Assembly: GCF_014282005.1 (NCBI RefSeq)
Contig: NZ_JACFTD010000004.1
Span: forward strand, 62,001 to 126,000
Source of the DNA: Sporosarcina sp. BP05
GTDB taxonomy: Bacteria > Bacillota > Bacilli > Bacillales_A > Planococcaceae
Length of the DNA: 64,000 nt
Direction: 5' to 3'
Below, one piece after another: positions 1 through 8,480 of the stretch; position 1 is the stretch's first letter, and each line of letters starts with the position of its first letter. Under the pieces are notes generated by a model, which was not told the DNA's origin, ran no database searches, and saw only the letters and a list, made by a program, of their open reading frames with translations. The translations under genes and the position numbers were made by a program.

Positions 1-662
1 CAGGTATGGACAATGACCTTACCTGCCGGATTGATTTCCACCCGCACACTTCTTGTTTCGAGTGCGACATGATCCGAAAGGTTGAAGGAATAGCTTGCCG
101 TAATTGTTTCCTCACTAGTAGCCCACGCAGCCTCGAAATCGCCTTTACGAATTTTAATATGACTTCCTATATTCGTTCCAGCCTTAGGATAGACATCACT
201 AATGATTTTCGTATAGTGTTCGGCGTTTTCATGAACAAGGGGAGCATCACTTTGAAAAGCTTGTTGAACGGAGTTCACTACGGGTAGAAGTTCGTATTCG
301 ACTTTCACTTTCTCGGTTGCTAATTTTGCCTGATGTTCGTGATCAGCAACAACAATTGCGACGGGTTCACCGTAATAACGTACTTTTTCGAATGCTAATG
401 GGGGACGGTCCGCTAGAATAGGACCAATATGGAATGGGAAAATTTCGCCCGTAACAATTGCACGCACTCCGGGCATTTTCCATGCTTCAGTTGTGTCAAT
501 GGATGTAATCATTGCATGTGCTTGTGTGCTTTTCACAAGTTTCGCGTGCATTAGACCCGGCACTGAATAATCCCCAACATATCTAACTTTACCCGTTGAT
601 TTTTCTACCGCATCAATTCGTTGTTCAGGTTTTCCAACCGTTGTCCATATTTTATTCGTCAT
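1..662 (-). CDS. Xanthine dehydrogenase-type molybdopterin-binding subunit (N-terminal part, cut by window)
   Basis: Translating the minus strand from the ATG at 662 gives an open frame of about 220 residues that runs off the window edge. It begins MTNKIWTTVGKPEQRIDAVE and continues through GKVRYVGDY, MPGVRAIVTGEI and VRYYGEPVAIVVA, the typical start of the aldehyde oxidase/xanthine dehydrogenase large subunit (a/b hammerhead domain). GGAGGCG at about 670-676 is a good ribosome site. An overlapping ATG at 666 is in another frame and closes after four codons. The large subunit binds the Mo cofactor and oxidises purines such as hypoxanthine or xanthine. XdhC and MocA-like maturation genes at 1991-3600 support the assignment. 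The exact substrate is not shown. Confidence 0.9.
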   Translation of the reverse strand, partial: MTNKIWTTVGKPEQRIDAVEKSTGKVRYVGDYSVPGLMHAKLVKSTQAHAMITSIDTTEAWKMPGVRAIVTGEIFPFHIGPILADRPPLAFEKVRYYGEPVAIVVADHEHQAKLATEKVKVEYELLPVVNSVQQAFQSDAPLVHENAEHYTKIISDVYPKAGTNIGSHIKIRKGDFEAAWATSEETITASYSFNLSDHVALETRSVRVEINPAGKVIVHT

Positions 663-686
663 ACATAAACGCCTCCCGGACGGTAT

Positions 687-878
687 TTAACGTGCAACGA
701 TAATGAGTGTATCCGTATCAATTTCATGGGCCGAAGCATCCATAATCTTCTCAAGCGTCATGCTGATTTTCTGTAATTCCTTTTGATCTTTCACTATGAA
801 AACAGGTGCTCCACCGCCTGTTATTGCTTCCGGTTTCATCGTGATAACAGCAACAATTTCTGCATGCTGATTTTCCAA
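687..878 (-). CDS. Small partner protein of YIEGIA (capping complex subunit)
   Basis: 63-residue protein starting LENQHAEIVAVITMKP, with a GGGAPVF turn and a C-terminal DTLIIVAR strand. I place the start at the TTG at 878 because AAGGAG lies nine bases upstream. The longer frame from the ATG at 923 adds 15 residues and has no ribosome site. Short proteins of this kind sit beside YIEGIA-domain membrane proteins in Bacillales and are annotated as a capping complex subunit for YIEGIA. Here it lies 95 bases downstream of such a gene on the same strand. The molecular role is not established. It is a soluble alpha/beta-looking protein without signal or membrane segment. Confidence 0.75.
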   Translation of the reverse strand: MENQHAEIVAVITMKPEAITGGGAPVFIVKDQKELQKISMTLEKIMDASAHEIDTDTLIIVAR

Positions 879-973
879 TCCACTCAACTCCTTATTTGTC
901 CAGACTCCAGCGGTCAATCGCACGGATCATGAAGGCGATGCGACAAGGTATCGCGTCCTTCGCTATTGTTCCA

Positions 974-1849
974 CTATTTTCCTTTATCAGCTTCTTCAGG
1001 CATTCGGATTGCACTATCCAGTATCGGGACTTTATCTAATACTGCCTTGATTTGATGGAAATCTTTGTCCCGCGGCAAAAAGAACAATGTGATTCGACCG
1101 TCTGCCATATTCCTTTTCGTAAGTGGAACCAACGCCGGTTCACCGGAATCAAGATAACTTCCAAGCACAGTGGCTACATGGTGTAACATCGCTTGCCGCT
1201 GCCCAAGGTAGGACAAAGTGACAATGCTATTTTGATTTTTCGGGGTGACAATTGCACCAACTGCCTTCTCGGTGATGATTTTTCTCGTATCCGCCAAGCC
1301 CACGTTTTTAATGAGGATATCGCCTACAAAGAGCGTTGGCCCTTCGAAACGAATATCCGCTTCTGTAACATTTGCAATTGCATTTAACACCTTTCCTGAC
1401 ATATTAAACTTCACAACAACTAGCATGACAATTCCGCCAATAATTCCTAACCAAAAGAAAAATACGGCACATAACGTAGTCACTAGTGCCGTGAACATCA
1501 CTAAATAATTCCGACTTTCAAATGCTTGTGCCATCCCTTCAATGAACGGTGCTCCACGCTTCACAAGTTCGAACGTATCAATATTCTCAAGTGAGTCCCT
1601 TTCCATTTTCCTAACCTCTCGGAACTGAGTAGCCGCAAGCCCAAGAAACGTCACAGCAGTCCAATCGGATTCAAGAACTGCCGGAATTGCAACCGCTCCA
1701 ATGAAAGCTGCAATGAAGCCAAAGGATAGGTGAATGATTCGTCCTGTGGGATATGTCGGGTATTGTCGAAAATCAGTACGTAACAAAAGTGTCCGTGCCA
1801 AGAAGCCAAATACAATTCCGATTACGACTGGAAGTAAATAATTTTCCAA
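974..1849 (-). CDS. YIEGIA-domain membrane protein
   Basis: 291 residues. A hydrophobic N-terminus (about 5-20), further membrane segments near 40-60, and a strongly hydrophobic pair near 115-145 are followed by a soluble C-terminal half. The family signature appears as FIEGMAQAF after RGAP at about residue 100. The family (YphB/SeaA-like in Bacillus) is linked to spore-formers; its biochemical role is unclear. The gene is co-directional with the 63-residue partner at 687-878 and the pair probably forms one operon. The two genes sit between the xanthine dehydrogenase subunit and the divergent XdhC/MocA genes, which is unexpected for a purine locus. Confidence 0.8.
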   Translation of the reverse strand: MENYLLPVVIGIVFGFLARTLLLRTDFRQYPTYPTGRIIHLSFGFIAAFIGAVAIPAVLESDWTAVTFLGLAATQFREVRKMERDSLENIDTFELVKRGAPFIEGMAQAFESRNYLVMFTALVTTLCAVFFFWLGIIGGIVMLVVVKFNMSGKVLNAIANVTEADIRFEGPTLFVGDILIKNVGLADTRKIITEKAVGAIVTPKNQNSIVTLSYLGQRQAMLHHVATVLGSYLDSGEPALVPLTKRNMADGRITLFFLPRDKDFHQIKAVLDKVPILDSAIRMPEEADKGK

Positions 1850-1990
1850 ATACCACGCCTCCCAAAAGTTATATACATCTCTCGTATTCTAACCAACAAG
1901 ACGACGGATTATAATATGGAGTCGATTTTAGATAATGAATAGAAAACTAGCTAGATGGCGACAGTGGATGGAAAGAATTGAGGTGCGGAT

Positions 1991-2989
1991 TTGCAATCGA
2001 TTCAGCAAATGATTGAAACTGTATTGAATGATGACCAACCCGTAGTACTTGCAATGGTTTTCCAAGTGAAGGGCTCTGCTTATAGAAAGGAAGGGACTTG
2101 GATGCTGATTCAAGAGGATGGTGCACGAACAGGTGTCATCAGTGGTGGCTGCCTTGAAAGTGATTTGCATAGTCGTGCAATAGAATTGTTTAATACAGGC
2201 AAGGTTGATATTGTCCACTACGATTTAAGTGCTGAAGATGACCTTGGCTGGGGGCGTGGTGCGGGATGCAATGGAGTTGTTTCAGTAGTTGTGCGTGATA
2301 TCGATAATGATTTCAGACACTTTTTAACCTTAATGCACAAACGGTTGCTGGCCAAAAAACACGTTTTATTTATTCAATCCATCAGTAATTTGGCCTACTA
2401 TGCATATTTAAACGAAGATGAAGATTGCTTGGATAGCTGGCAAGGTGAAATACCATTCGAATTGGATGCCGTCACTCCGTTTCAAAATAATGCAGAACAA
2501 AAAAGCATGGGAGACGAAATGGTATATTTCCAACTTATATGGCCACGACCTGCACTTTATATAATCGGTGCGGGCGTTGATGCGCGGCCACTTGCACGAC
2601 TTGCCGAAAACGTTGGATACGCGGTCCATTTGCTCGATTGGCGGGCATCGCTTTGTAATGAATTCAACTTCCCTATGGCGGTATCTTTCCAAATTGGTAA
2701 TGTCGAGAGGTTAATCAATAACATAGAATTTAGCTCGCTGGATTCGGTCGTCATCATGACACATGATTTTCAATTAGATGTGAAACTAGTGCAACGGCTC
2801 CGCGATAGTCAATTGTTGTATCTCGGCATTTTGGGATCAAAAAAAAGAACAGAACGCCTACTTGACAGGGATATTCCGAATGAGGTTCATTCGCCTGTAG
2901 GACTTTCCATTGGTGCTGAAGGCCCTGAGGAAATTGCAGTTAGTATTGTAGCGGAACTTATTGCGGTGAGACGGAGGAAAGTGATATGA
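1991..2989 (+). CDS. XdhC/CoxI family molybdoenzyme maturation factor
   Basis: 332 residues. The N-terminal XdhC_CoxI domain (about 10-75) carries VKGSAYRKEG and GVISGGCLE. The C-terminal Rossmann domain (about 190-325) carries YIIGAGVDARPLARLA and LGILGSKKRTERL. XdhC proteins bind molybdenum cofactor, protect it, help its sulfuration and load it into xanthine dehydrogenase. Translation starts at TTG (1991) with GAGGTG five bases upstream; no ATG is as well placed. It overlaps the next gene by four bases (ATGA), so the two are translationally coupled. The xanthine dehydrogenase subunit at 1-662 is the expected client. Bacillus PucA is the functional parallel. Confidence 0.9.
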   Translation: MQSIQQMIETVLNDDQPVVLAMVFQVKGSAYRKEGTWMLIQEDGARTGVISGGCLESDLHSRAIELFNTGKVDIVHYDLSAEDDLGWGRGAGCNGVVSVVVRDIDNDFRHFLTLMHKRLLAKKHVLFIQSISNLAYYAYLNEDEDCLDSWQGEIPFELDAVTPFQNNAEQKSMGDEMVYFQLIWPRPALYIIGAGVDARPLARLAENVGYAVHLLDWRASLCNEFNFPMAVSFQIGNVERLINNIEFSSLDSVVIMTHDFQLDVKLVQRLRDSQLLYLGILGSKKRTERLLDRDIPNEVHSPVGLSIGAEGPEEIAVSIVAELIAVRRRKVI

Positions 2990-3600
2990 AAATCATTGGT
3001 ATTTATCTTGCAGCCGGGAACAGTAGTCGAATGGGTAGCCATAAATTGGCGCTACCTGTCGGGACAATGACAGTAGGGAGTTTGGCGCTTGAAACGGCTT
3101 TAAAGTCCCAGCTCGATGAAATTTTTGTCATTACAAAAGATACGGACGATGCAGATTGGCTACCTGAAGAAATGAAGTCAGACTCAAGATGTTCAATCAT
3201 CAAATGTTCCACCGCTCATGAAGGTCAGTCCGAATCATTGCGCTGTGGCATTCAACAGGCGCAAGCCCATCAAGCGGATGCCGTCATTATCATGTTAGCG
3301 GACCAACCTTTCATCACCGTCCAAATGATTGAAGAAATGATCTTGTGCATGAGGAAAAATCCGACAAGTAAATTTGTTGCTTCATCCCATAAGCAGACAA
3401 TCATGCCGCCTGTATTATTTTCGTCTTCCATGTACAACGAACTGTTGGAGTTACGTGGAGACAAAGGAGCAAAAGCAATCTTACAAGGTGATTTTCTCCA
3501 AAAGGGTAAACTGTTACCCTGCGCTGATAAGAGGCTAGTTTTCGATGTCGACACGGAAGCTGATTACGAAGCACTTCAATCAATAGAAAAAACGAAATGA
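2986..3600 (+). CDS. MobA/MocA-like molybdenum cofactor nucleotidyltransferase
   Basis: 204 residues with the NTP-transferase opening LAAGNSSRMGSHKLALPVG at about residues 8-26 and the metal-binding stretch IIMLADQPF near residue 103. Proteins of this group attach CMP (MocA) or GMP (MobA) to molybdopterin; those next to xdhC are usually MocA-like cytidylyltransferases for xanthine dehydrogenase cofactor, as with PucB in Bacillus. The start ATG overlaps the stop of xdhC (ATGA). The gene ends in a 13-bp inverted repeat shared with the convergent gene. MocA rather than MobA is inferred from context, not from a diagnostic residue. Confidence 0.85.
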   Translation: MKIIGIYLAAGNSSRMGSHKLALPVGTMTVGSLALETALKSQLDEIFVITKDTDDADWLPEEMKSDSRCSIIKCSTAHEGQSESLRCGIQQAQAHQADAVIIMLADQPFITVQMIEEMILCMRKNPTSKFVASSHKQTIMPPVLFSSSMYNELLELRGDKGAKAILQGDFLQKGKLLPCADKRLVFDVDTEADYEALQSIEKTK

Positions 3601-3624
3601 TAGAATGTCTCCTATCATTTCGTT
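3591..3624. terminator. Bidirectional terminator between convergent genes
   Basis: Perfect 13-bp inverted repeat (3591-3603 with 3612-3624) around an 8-base loop. It overlaps both coding ends. Read on the minus strand it is followed by a run of six T, so it mainly serves the DUF4097 gene; on the plus strand the U tail is weak. Confidence 0.8.
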
Positions 3625-4415
3625 ATCGTTATTCTCCCATTATCTGTTCTTAATTTAATCAAATGCTCACCGTTGCCGAACTTCGTATGTTTGTTTTCAT
3701 ATCCAAAAACATTAATTTTTCCGTTGTCCGTTTTCACGTCAATCGTGGCATTCGTCGGTTCTTTTTCAGTTTGAATCTCGATTCTACCGTTATCTGTCGT
3801 TAATTCAATCGGTCGCTCTAAATTGTTTGTTACAAGGGAAATTCTCCCGTTATCTGTTCTTCCGATAATCGTACCATCAACATGATCTAGTATAATTACT
3901 CCGTTATCCGTTTTAACATTGACAGTTGTAGCATCAATGGTTTTTAACTCAATTGTGCCATTATCTGTCTCAAGTGCCAACTCTTTCGTTTGAATATTCT
4001 CCACTTTGATCCGCCCGTTATCGCTTTCCGCTTGAATTCGATCATACTGTTTTTCAGGTACTTTCACGATTAGCTTTAAGTCTAATGAGGAAAAACCAAA
4101 ATTAATGAAACTTCGCCGCTTTTCTTTGAACTGAATGGATAGTGTATTTTCTTTTACAACAGCCTTGAAAATGAATTTCGACCTATTCTTTGTCTTACCT
4201 GAATACGACACTGTTGTTACCGCATCTTTGGTTGGCACAATTTCCACCGCTGCATTGGTTGTCAAAATTTCAATATTCGTAAACGGTTGATCATCAATCT
4301 CTATTTTCTTGGCGTTATTTTGAAATCGATCCCCGGTATTGAACATCAATGTAATTCCACCAACAACAAGCAATACTAATGCTACGATAATGAACACTTT
4401 ATTTCTAAAAAACAT
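3615..4415 (-). CDS. DUF4097 family beta-strand repeat protein, membrane-anchored
   Basis: 266 residues. A single N-terminal membrane helix at about 7-27 is followed by an external-type region rich in beta strands. Residues about 125-266 hold seven units of the form (S/T)DNGxI with 16-26-residue spacing, typical of the DUF4097 right-handed beta-helix or adhesin-like fold. Bacillus YvlB-type proteins are the nearest known group. Function is unknown; envelope location is inferred from the helix. The gene stands alone, convergent with mocA and sharing its terminator. ATG at 4415, with GGGGG about 10 bases upstream, is the start. Confidence 0.8.
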   Translation of the reverse strand: MFFRNKVFIIVALVLLVVGGITLMFNTGDRFQNNAKKIEIDDQPFTNIEILTTNAAVEIVPTKDAVTTVSYSGKTKNRSKFIFKAVVKENTLSIQFKEKRRSFINFGFSSLDLKLIVKVPEKQYDRIQAESDNGRIKVENIQTKELALETDNGTIELKTIDATTVNVKTDNGVIILDHVDGTIIGRTDNGRISLVTNNLERPIELTTDNGRIEIQTEKEPTNATIDVKTDNGKINVFGYENKHTKFGNGEHLIKLRTDNGRITITK

Positions 4416-4625
4416 TTCGTGTCAAGCCCCCTTATTTATGATTTTAAGTTTTTTGTGTATCCGAAGTTCTATTCATTATACGTAGTCGATATGAATTCAT
4501 CGCTGTTTCCCCGAGTTGGTCCGGTAGATGTCGCAATCAATTCAATGCTTACAATTTAGTATAACGGATAGGAATTTAATTCAAATGGACCTGAGAAGTG
4601 ATTGCATCTCAGTCTAAAGATGTAG

Positions 4626-5327
4626 TTAACGTGAGCCAACACGAAAACGCCATTTTCTAACAAGTAGCCACAAACAAAGGAATATGAAAAATGCTACACC
4701 TTCGAGCGATAAAATGTACCACGGATAAGGCCCTAAGTAGTCAAGTAAACTTCCGTTTAATGGTTTTTCCCTTAAGAACATATAATTGCCTTGGAATAAC
4801 ACATTAACTGCAAATATTAGTGGCAACATCAAGTTTAAAATGATCATTGTTTTGAGAACACCTTTAAAAGTTGGCCTGTATCCTTTCATCCACGTAAAAT
4901 AAAGAGCCGTTATTATAATTCCGACATGCGTATAGAAAAAGTGAAAGTACCTAAAATGCGGGAATCCAACATCTAAAACAGGAGTCGCCATCGCTTGAAG
5001 CGCACCTCCGATACCCGCAAAAAAGATGAAATCGATTAGATGCTTGTTCCCTGTCCAAAGGAGAACAATCGCAACAAGTAAACTAATGCTACATAATTCT
5101 AGCGGCAACGAATCACTTAATCCCCATCTTCCAGTTACTATCATCCAAACATGATACAAGACTTCCATTACCAATAATGTCAAGGCAAAAAGACGTTCAT
5201 GCTTCGGTAATACCGACCATCGCTTTCTTGAAATAAATAACAATAAGATTGCCAGGCACAACACACCTATTGCCGCCATATGCTCCATTGAAAATAGTAA
5301 GAAGGAAGGTTCACTATAGTGTGCCAT
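4626..5327 (-). CDS. YwaF-like integral membrane protein (TIGR02206 family)
   Basis: 233 residues with about six or seven membrane helices. The family pattern is visible as GRWGLSDSLPLELCSIS, a helix with GGALQAMATPVLD, and FRYFHFFYTHVGII with conserved histidines, then GYRPTF and NYMFLREKP. These match the TIGR02206/YwaF family of Bacillales. Substrate and function are unknown. The gene is monocistronic on the minus strand. No other start is better placed than ATG 5327. Confidence 0.85.
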   Translation of the reverse strand: MAHYSEPSFLLFSMEHMAAIGVLCLAILLLFISRKRWSVLPKHERLFALTLLVMEVLYHVWMIVTGRWGLSDSLPLELCSISLLVAIVLLWTGNKHLIDFIFFAGIGGALQAMATPVLDVGFPHFRYFHFFYTHVGIIITALYFTWMKGYRPTFKGVLKTMIILNLMLPLIFAVNVLFQGNYMFLREKPLNGSLLDYLGPYPWYILSLEGVAFFIFLCLWLLVRKWRFRVGSR

Positions 5328-5521
5328 CCTCGTCCCCCATTTCTATAAGTCCTTTTATCTTGATATATAAACAAAATCCACTTTACAGACCTTAATATCC
5401 ATTTTATACGTCTTTGTCGCTTCATGATAGATTATCTTTATGCAAGATACGTTCAAAAAGATAATCCCCAATACTAAATGATGACCGACAAGAAAACCAT
5501 TGAAATAATTGAAGTTATAAG

Positions 5522-5647
5522 TTAAATGATAGGTGTAGACTTCATGTATCCAAAAACTTTTCTGGATCCTTCAATATGTGTTGCTAATTCATATGTATGG
5601 CTTTCAAAATTTGGGTCGTTCATATTGTTGTATGCAATTACCTGTAT
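5522..5647 (-). other. In-frame continuation of the lipoprotein after TAG
   Basis: After the TAG the same frame reads IQVIAYNNMNDPNFESH, then YELATHIEGS and KVFGYMKS, before TAA. Composition and hydrophilic/hydrophobic alternation look like real protein. This suggests that the intact gene was 5522-6091, about 189 residues. Confidence 0.45.
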
Positions 5648-6091
5648 CTACATTTCATACACGATTAATTGTTCATTGCCGAATATTTCATCGAACGAAA
5701 CGGGTTTGCCATTGATAAAAAGGTTTATCGCATCATATTTTTCTACTGTATTAATTTTATATAGCACTTGATATTTTAATGTCGTGTTTGAGTAGTCAGA
5801 ATCATATTCTTGATTGATGAACACGTTCAGTGTGTCTTGTTGAGCATTTACATTAAAGTCACTAAAATAAACAGCATCGTTTCCTTGATTAACGAATACC
5901 CCATTTATAAATACATAGATTCCTTTTTTACCATCAAGATAAAGATAGTTACCATTCTTCACTTCAGCATAATGAATAAATTCCTGTACACGATCATTTG
6001 CATTGGCTATGCTTATTTCCGAAAATGAAAAATGAGGATCACACCCGGTTAATAGTAAAATTAGAATAATCAACGATAATCGTTTTTTCAT
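5648..6091 (-). CDS. Predicted lipoprotein, ends at an in-frame TAG
   Basis: 147 residues. It has a short signal peptide with a lipobox (LLLTGCDP, Cys about 17), then a soluble domain with repeated FING/FINQ strands (IYVFINGVF, NVFINQEY, NLFINGKP). I do not recognise the family. The stop is TAG at 5648-5650, but the same frame continues open for 41 more codons of protein-like sequence to a TAA at 5522. The gene may therefore be truncated by a nonsense mutation or sequencing error, or the tail may be accidental. Ribosome site AAGGAG lies 5-10 bases before ATG 6091. Confidence 0.6.
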   Translation of the reverse strand: MKKRLSLIILILLLTGCDPHFSFSEISIANANDRVQEFIHYAEVKNGNYLYLDGKKGIYVFINGVFVNQGNDAVYFSDFNVNAQQDTLNVFINQEYDSDYSNTTLKYQVLYKINTVEKYDAINLFINGKPVSFDEIFGNEQLIVYEM

Positions 6092-6206
6092 ATCAACGCT
6101 CCTTGTAATAGTGTTTTATTCCCGTCCATATAGCTAACTCTACTAAAAGTATCCTTTATCATTAATACGTTACTAACAACCTATTCATTTCATTATTTGA
6201 AAATTA

Positions 6207-6255
6207 AAAACGATGCCTCTATGAGATTTCATTTACTCATAAGAGACATCGTTTT
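6207..6255 (-). terminator. Terminator after the anti-sigma factor gene
   Basis: Near-perfect 19-20 bp inverted repeat (6207-6225 with 6236-6255). On the minus strand it ends in a T run, suiting the end of the sigma/anti-sigma operon. Confidence 0.8.
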
Positions 6256-6319
6256 CATTAGGTTTTAAAACCTGATAAATTAATAGCCTATATTCAATTG
6301 GTGGATAGGGTGCGTAAAC

Positions 6320-7630
6320 TTATTCATCCAATGGAATATCAATTTCCACCTTGCCATCCAGATACAGCGGATAGCTATTGATATTCAGACGAATTGGATT
6401 CACTGCATTATCAAAATCAAATGTATAGACTGCAGTTACATTGGGTTCTTCTTTACTAAAACGTGTTGAGATTGTATTACTACTAAAATCATTGCCCTCT
6501 TGGTCTACTATTCCATACAATAGTTGCCCGCCGCCAGTGCCAGTTGGATAAGTGACTTCCAATGTATTGCTCGATGGTACTTGAACATCGATATCAAGTT
6601 CATTCGGCATATATAGCACTTTCTGTTGCTCAAAATCGACCTCAAGATAATCAGAGCCTTTTGGAAGGGCTTCAATCCAGTCCATTACTAACGTTAGTTT
6701 TTTCGGTTGCCTGAAGTAATTACTTTGTATAAATATGCCCACTTCACCGTCACGCAATATGCCGAACCCCATTCCGCCATCTCTTGGTTTCCCCCATTCT
6801 TCACCATTCTCATCAATCAACCGGACCGATGTGAATTTTAGTAATTGCATCGTGTTTTGTTCATCAGCTGCTAATAGTATTTCTGCACGTAACGGCGAAA
6901 TTTTTAACTGTTTAATGTTAATTGTTTGACCATCTACGATAACGGATTGGTTCAATTTATATACTTTTGGTGGTTCAATGGCCTTGGTGAGTGTGAATGG
7001 CACGACGAACTTTGTCTTTGCTGCATCACTCAAGTGCAAATTAAATTCAAATGTCATATTGTCATATGATAATTCATCATCAGCCATAATTTCAACTTTG
7101 TCTGCACGTACAGACGATCCACCCACTAGAGAGCTAATGTAGGAACTTGCGACACCCAATGGGATGCCTTGTTGAGACAACTCTAAAGAAGTTATATTCA
7201 CTTCGGAATTTTCAAAAGGGGATTCAATATTATAGAATATAGTCATGCCCGAATAATCAGCTACGACGCTCTGTAAAGTCAAGGTATAATCGCCCTGCGT
7301 TACCACAATTCCAAGTTCTTCAAAGTAATTATTTTCGACAATGTCACTGATTCCTTTATCATAAGCAATCATGTTTACGATAGAAGAAAATCCTGGAATT
7401 TTAGCAACAGCTTCTGCAAACACAGGCGAAACGCGAATCGAAGTCACAAACAGGAGTAGTACAATAGCAGCTACACTAGCGACTGAATACAGACGGCGCT
7501 TTCTCTTTTTGGTCAGTCGATGCTGATGCACGGCATTTACACGTGCTTGATGTAAGGCTTCTTTTGGGATTTCAATCGCTTCTAATTCCTCCGGCAACCT
7601 CTGCCAATCCTGCCCGTTCAAGTTGGTCAT
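6320..7630 (-). CDS. DUF4179 domain anti-sigma factor
   Basis: 436 residues. The N-terminal cytoplasmic part (1-44, rich in K/R at its end) should bind the sigma factor, a single membrane helix follows at about 46-66, and the rest is extracytoplasmic: a DUF4179 domain starting near VSPVFAEAVAKIPGFSSIV and later beta-rich modules. This is the standard layout of ECF-linked anti-sigma proteins in Bacillus and relatives. The start codon follows the sigma-factor stop directly (TAAATG), so the two are translationally coupled. The signal sensed is not evident. DUF4179 proteins usually hold an ECF sigma factor inactive until envelope stress; here that is inferred from family and order. Confidence 0.85.
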   Translation of the reverse strand: MTNLNGQDWQRLPEELEAIEIPKEALHQARVNAVHQHRLTKKRKRRLYSVASVAAIVLLLFVTSIRVSPVFAEAVAKIPGFSSIVNMIAYDKGISDIVENNYFEELGIVVTQGDYTLTLQSVVADYSGMTIFYNIESPFENSEVNITSLELSQQGIPLGVASSYISSLVGGSSVRADKVEIMADDELSYDNMTFEFNLHLSDAAKTKFVVPFTLTKAIEPPKVYKLNQSVIVDGQTINIKQLKISPLRAEILLAADEQNTMQLLKFTSVRLIDENGEEWGKPRDGGMGFGILRDGEVGIFIQSNYFRQPKKLTLVMDWIEALPKGSDYLEVDFEQQKVLYMPNELDIDVQVPSSNTLEVTYPTGTGGGQLLYGIVDQEGNDFSSNTISTRFSKEEPNVTAVYTFDFDNAVNPIRLNINSYPLYLDGKVEIDIPLDE

Positions 7631-8128
7631 TTATAGTTCCTCCTTTTCAATGAGTACGCGTAATCTTTTTAACGTCGTGTGTAACCTAGATTTCACAGTA
7701 CCTTCGGGAATTTTCTTTAGCTGTGCAATATCCCCGTTCTTCATATCCTGGAAGTATTTTAAGTAAATCAATTCTTGTTGCTCAATCGGCAAACTGGCAA
7801 TTATATCAGCCATTTCGAATGGTTGATGATCTGTCGATGCAATTTCAACAAAATGATTGAAGACAATTTTCTTTTGCTTCTTTTTCATATCTAAACAAAT
7901 ATTGATGATAATTCTGACAAGCCATGTTGCTATGTACGTTGGTTCTTTGACGGTATGTATCTTTTTTAAAGCTCGATACGTCAGCTCTTGAATAGCTTCA
8001 ACAGCATCATGCTCATTTTTCAAATACGCATAAGCCGTACGATAGAGCGTATCTTCATGTCGTTCCAACAGCTTCACCAACGCCCGTTCATCACCCGCAA
8101 TGGCCCGTTTCTCCAATTCCATCCCCAT
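7631..8128 (-). CDS. ECF RNA polymerase sigma factor
   Basis: 165 residues. Region 2 lies at about 10-75 (LLERHEDTLYRTAYAYLKN, then AVEAIQELTYRAL) and region 4 at about 105-160 (LPIEQQELIYLKYFQDMK, then IPEGTVKSRLHTTLKRLR). The spacing and the acidic N-terminus are those of a group IV (ECF) sigma factor of the SigV/SigW general type. It is followed immediately by its DUF4179 anti-sigma partner. Self-activation of the operon is usual in the family; I could not fix an ECF promoter upstream with confidence. The M at 8128 is chosen, with a purine-rich G run just upstream. Confidence 0.9.
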   Translation of the reverse strand: MGMELEKRAIAGDERALVKLLERHEDTLYRTAYAYLKNEHDAVEAIQELTYRALKKIHTVKEPTYIATWLVRIIINICLDMKKKQKKIVFNHFVEIASTDHQPFEMADIIASLPIEQQELIYLKYFQDMKNGDIAQLKKIPEGTVKSRLHTTLKRLRVLIEKEEL

Positions 8129-8193
8129 ACACCCACCCCCTGTTACTTATTAGACTGTTCAACATGACAATTCGTTCATTTTATTTTTTTAAT

Positions 8194-8226
8194 AAAAAAC
8201 GAGTTCAACTAAATTTAGTGAACTCG
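8194..8226 (-). terminator. Hairpin with U tail upstream of the sigma gene
   Basis: Stem of gagttcaact with agtgaactc (one bulge) around aaattt. On the minus strand it is followed by TTTTTTA. It sits just upstream of the ECF sigma gene and would insulate it from transcription coming from the right. Confidence 0.55.
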
Positions 8227-8423
8227 CTGATTAACTCCTATTGAACCAATTACTAAGTTAGCATTATCATACACTTCAAAAGAAAACTATTCACCAATTC
8301 ACATAGTGGAATAAAGATAAAGGAATATGGAGCTTTAGTGGCGAAAACAAACTTATCTTGCCATTAAAAAATGAAAAAGAAATCGATATAAACTTGAGTC
8401 TATTAACTATAAAGGATTACGAA

Positions 8424-8471
8424 AAAACGACCCCGCCATGAGAACTTAATTGCTCATAGCGGTGTCGTTTT
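8424..8471 (-). terminator. Terminator of yfkAB
   Basis: Arms 8424-8442 and 8453-8471 pair over 19 positions with two mismatches; the minus-strand exit has a T run. It begins ten bases after the yfkAB stop. Confidence 0.8.
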
Positions 8472-8480
8472 AAATTTGTT

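Larger units (their letters stand above)
8129..8480. other. Intergenic region with two terminators and a possible coding remnant
   Basis: Contains a hairpin at 8194-8226 and the yfkAB terminator at 8424-8471. Between them the plus strand has an open frame, 8307-8441, reading WSFSGENKLILPLKNEKEID and on to LLTIKDYEKT, without start codon or ribosome site. It looks like the tail of a lost gene that used the terminator hairpin at its end. I do not recognise the family. Confidence 0.35.

Noticed and set aside
5526-5771. 81-codon plus-strand frame
   Set aside because: Opposite the end of the lipoprotein frame; no ribosome site.
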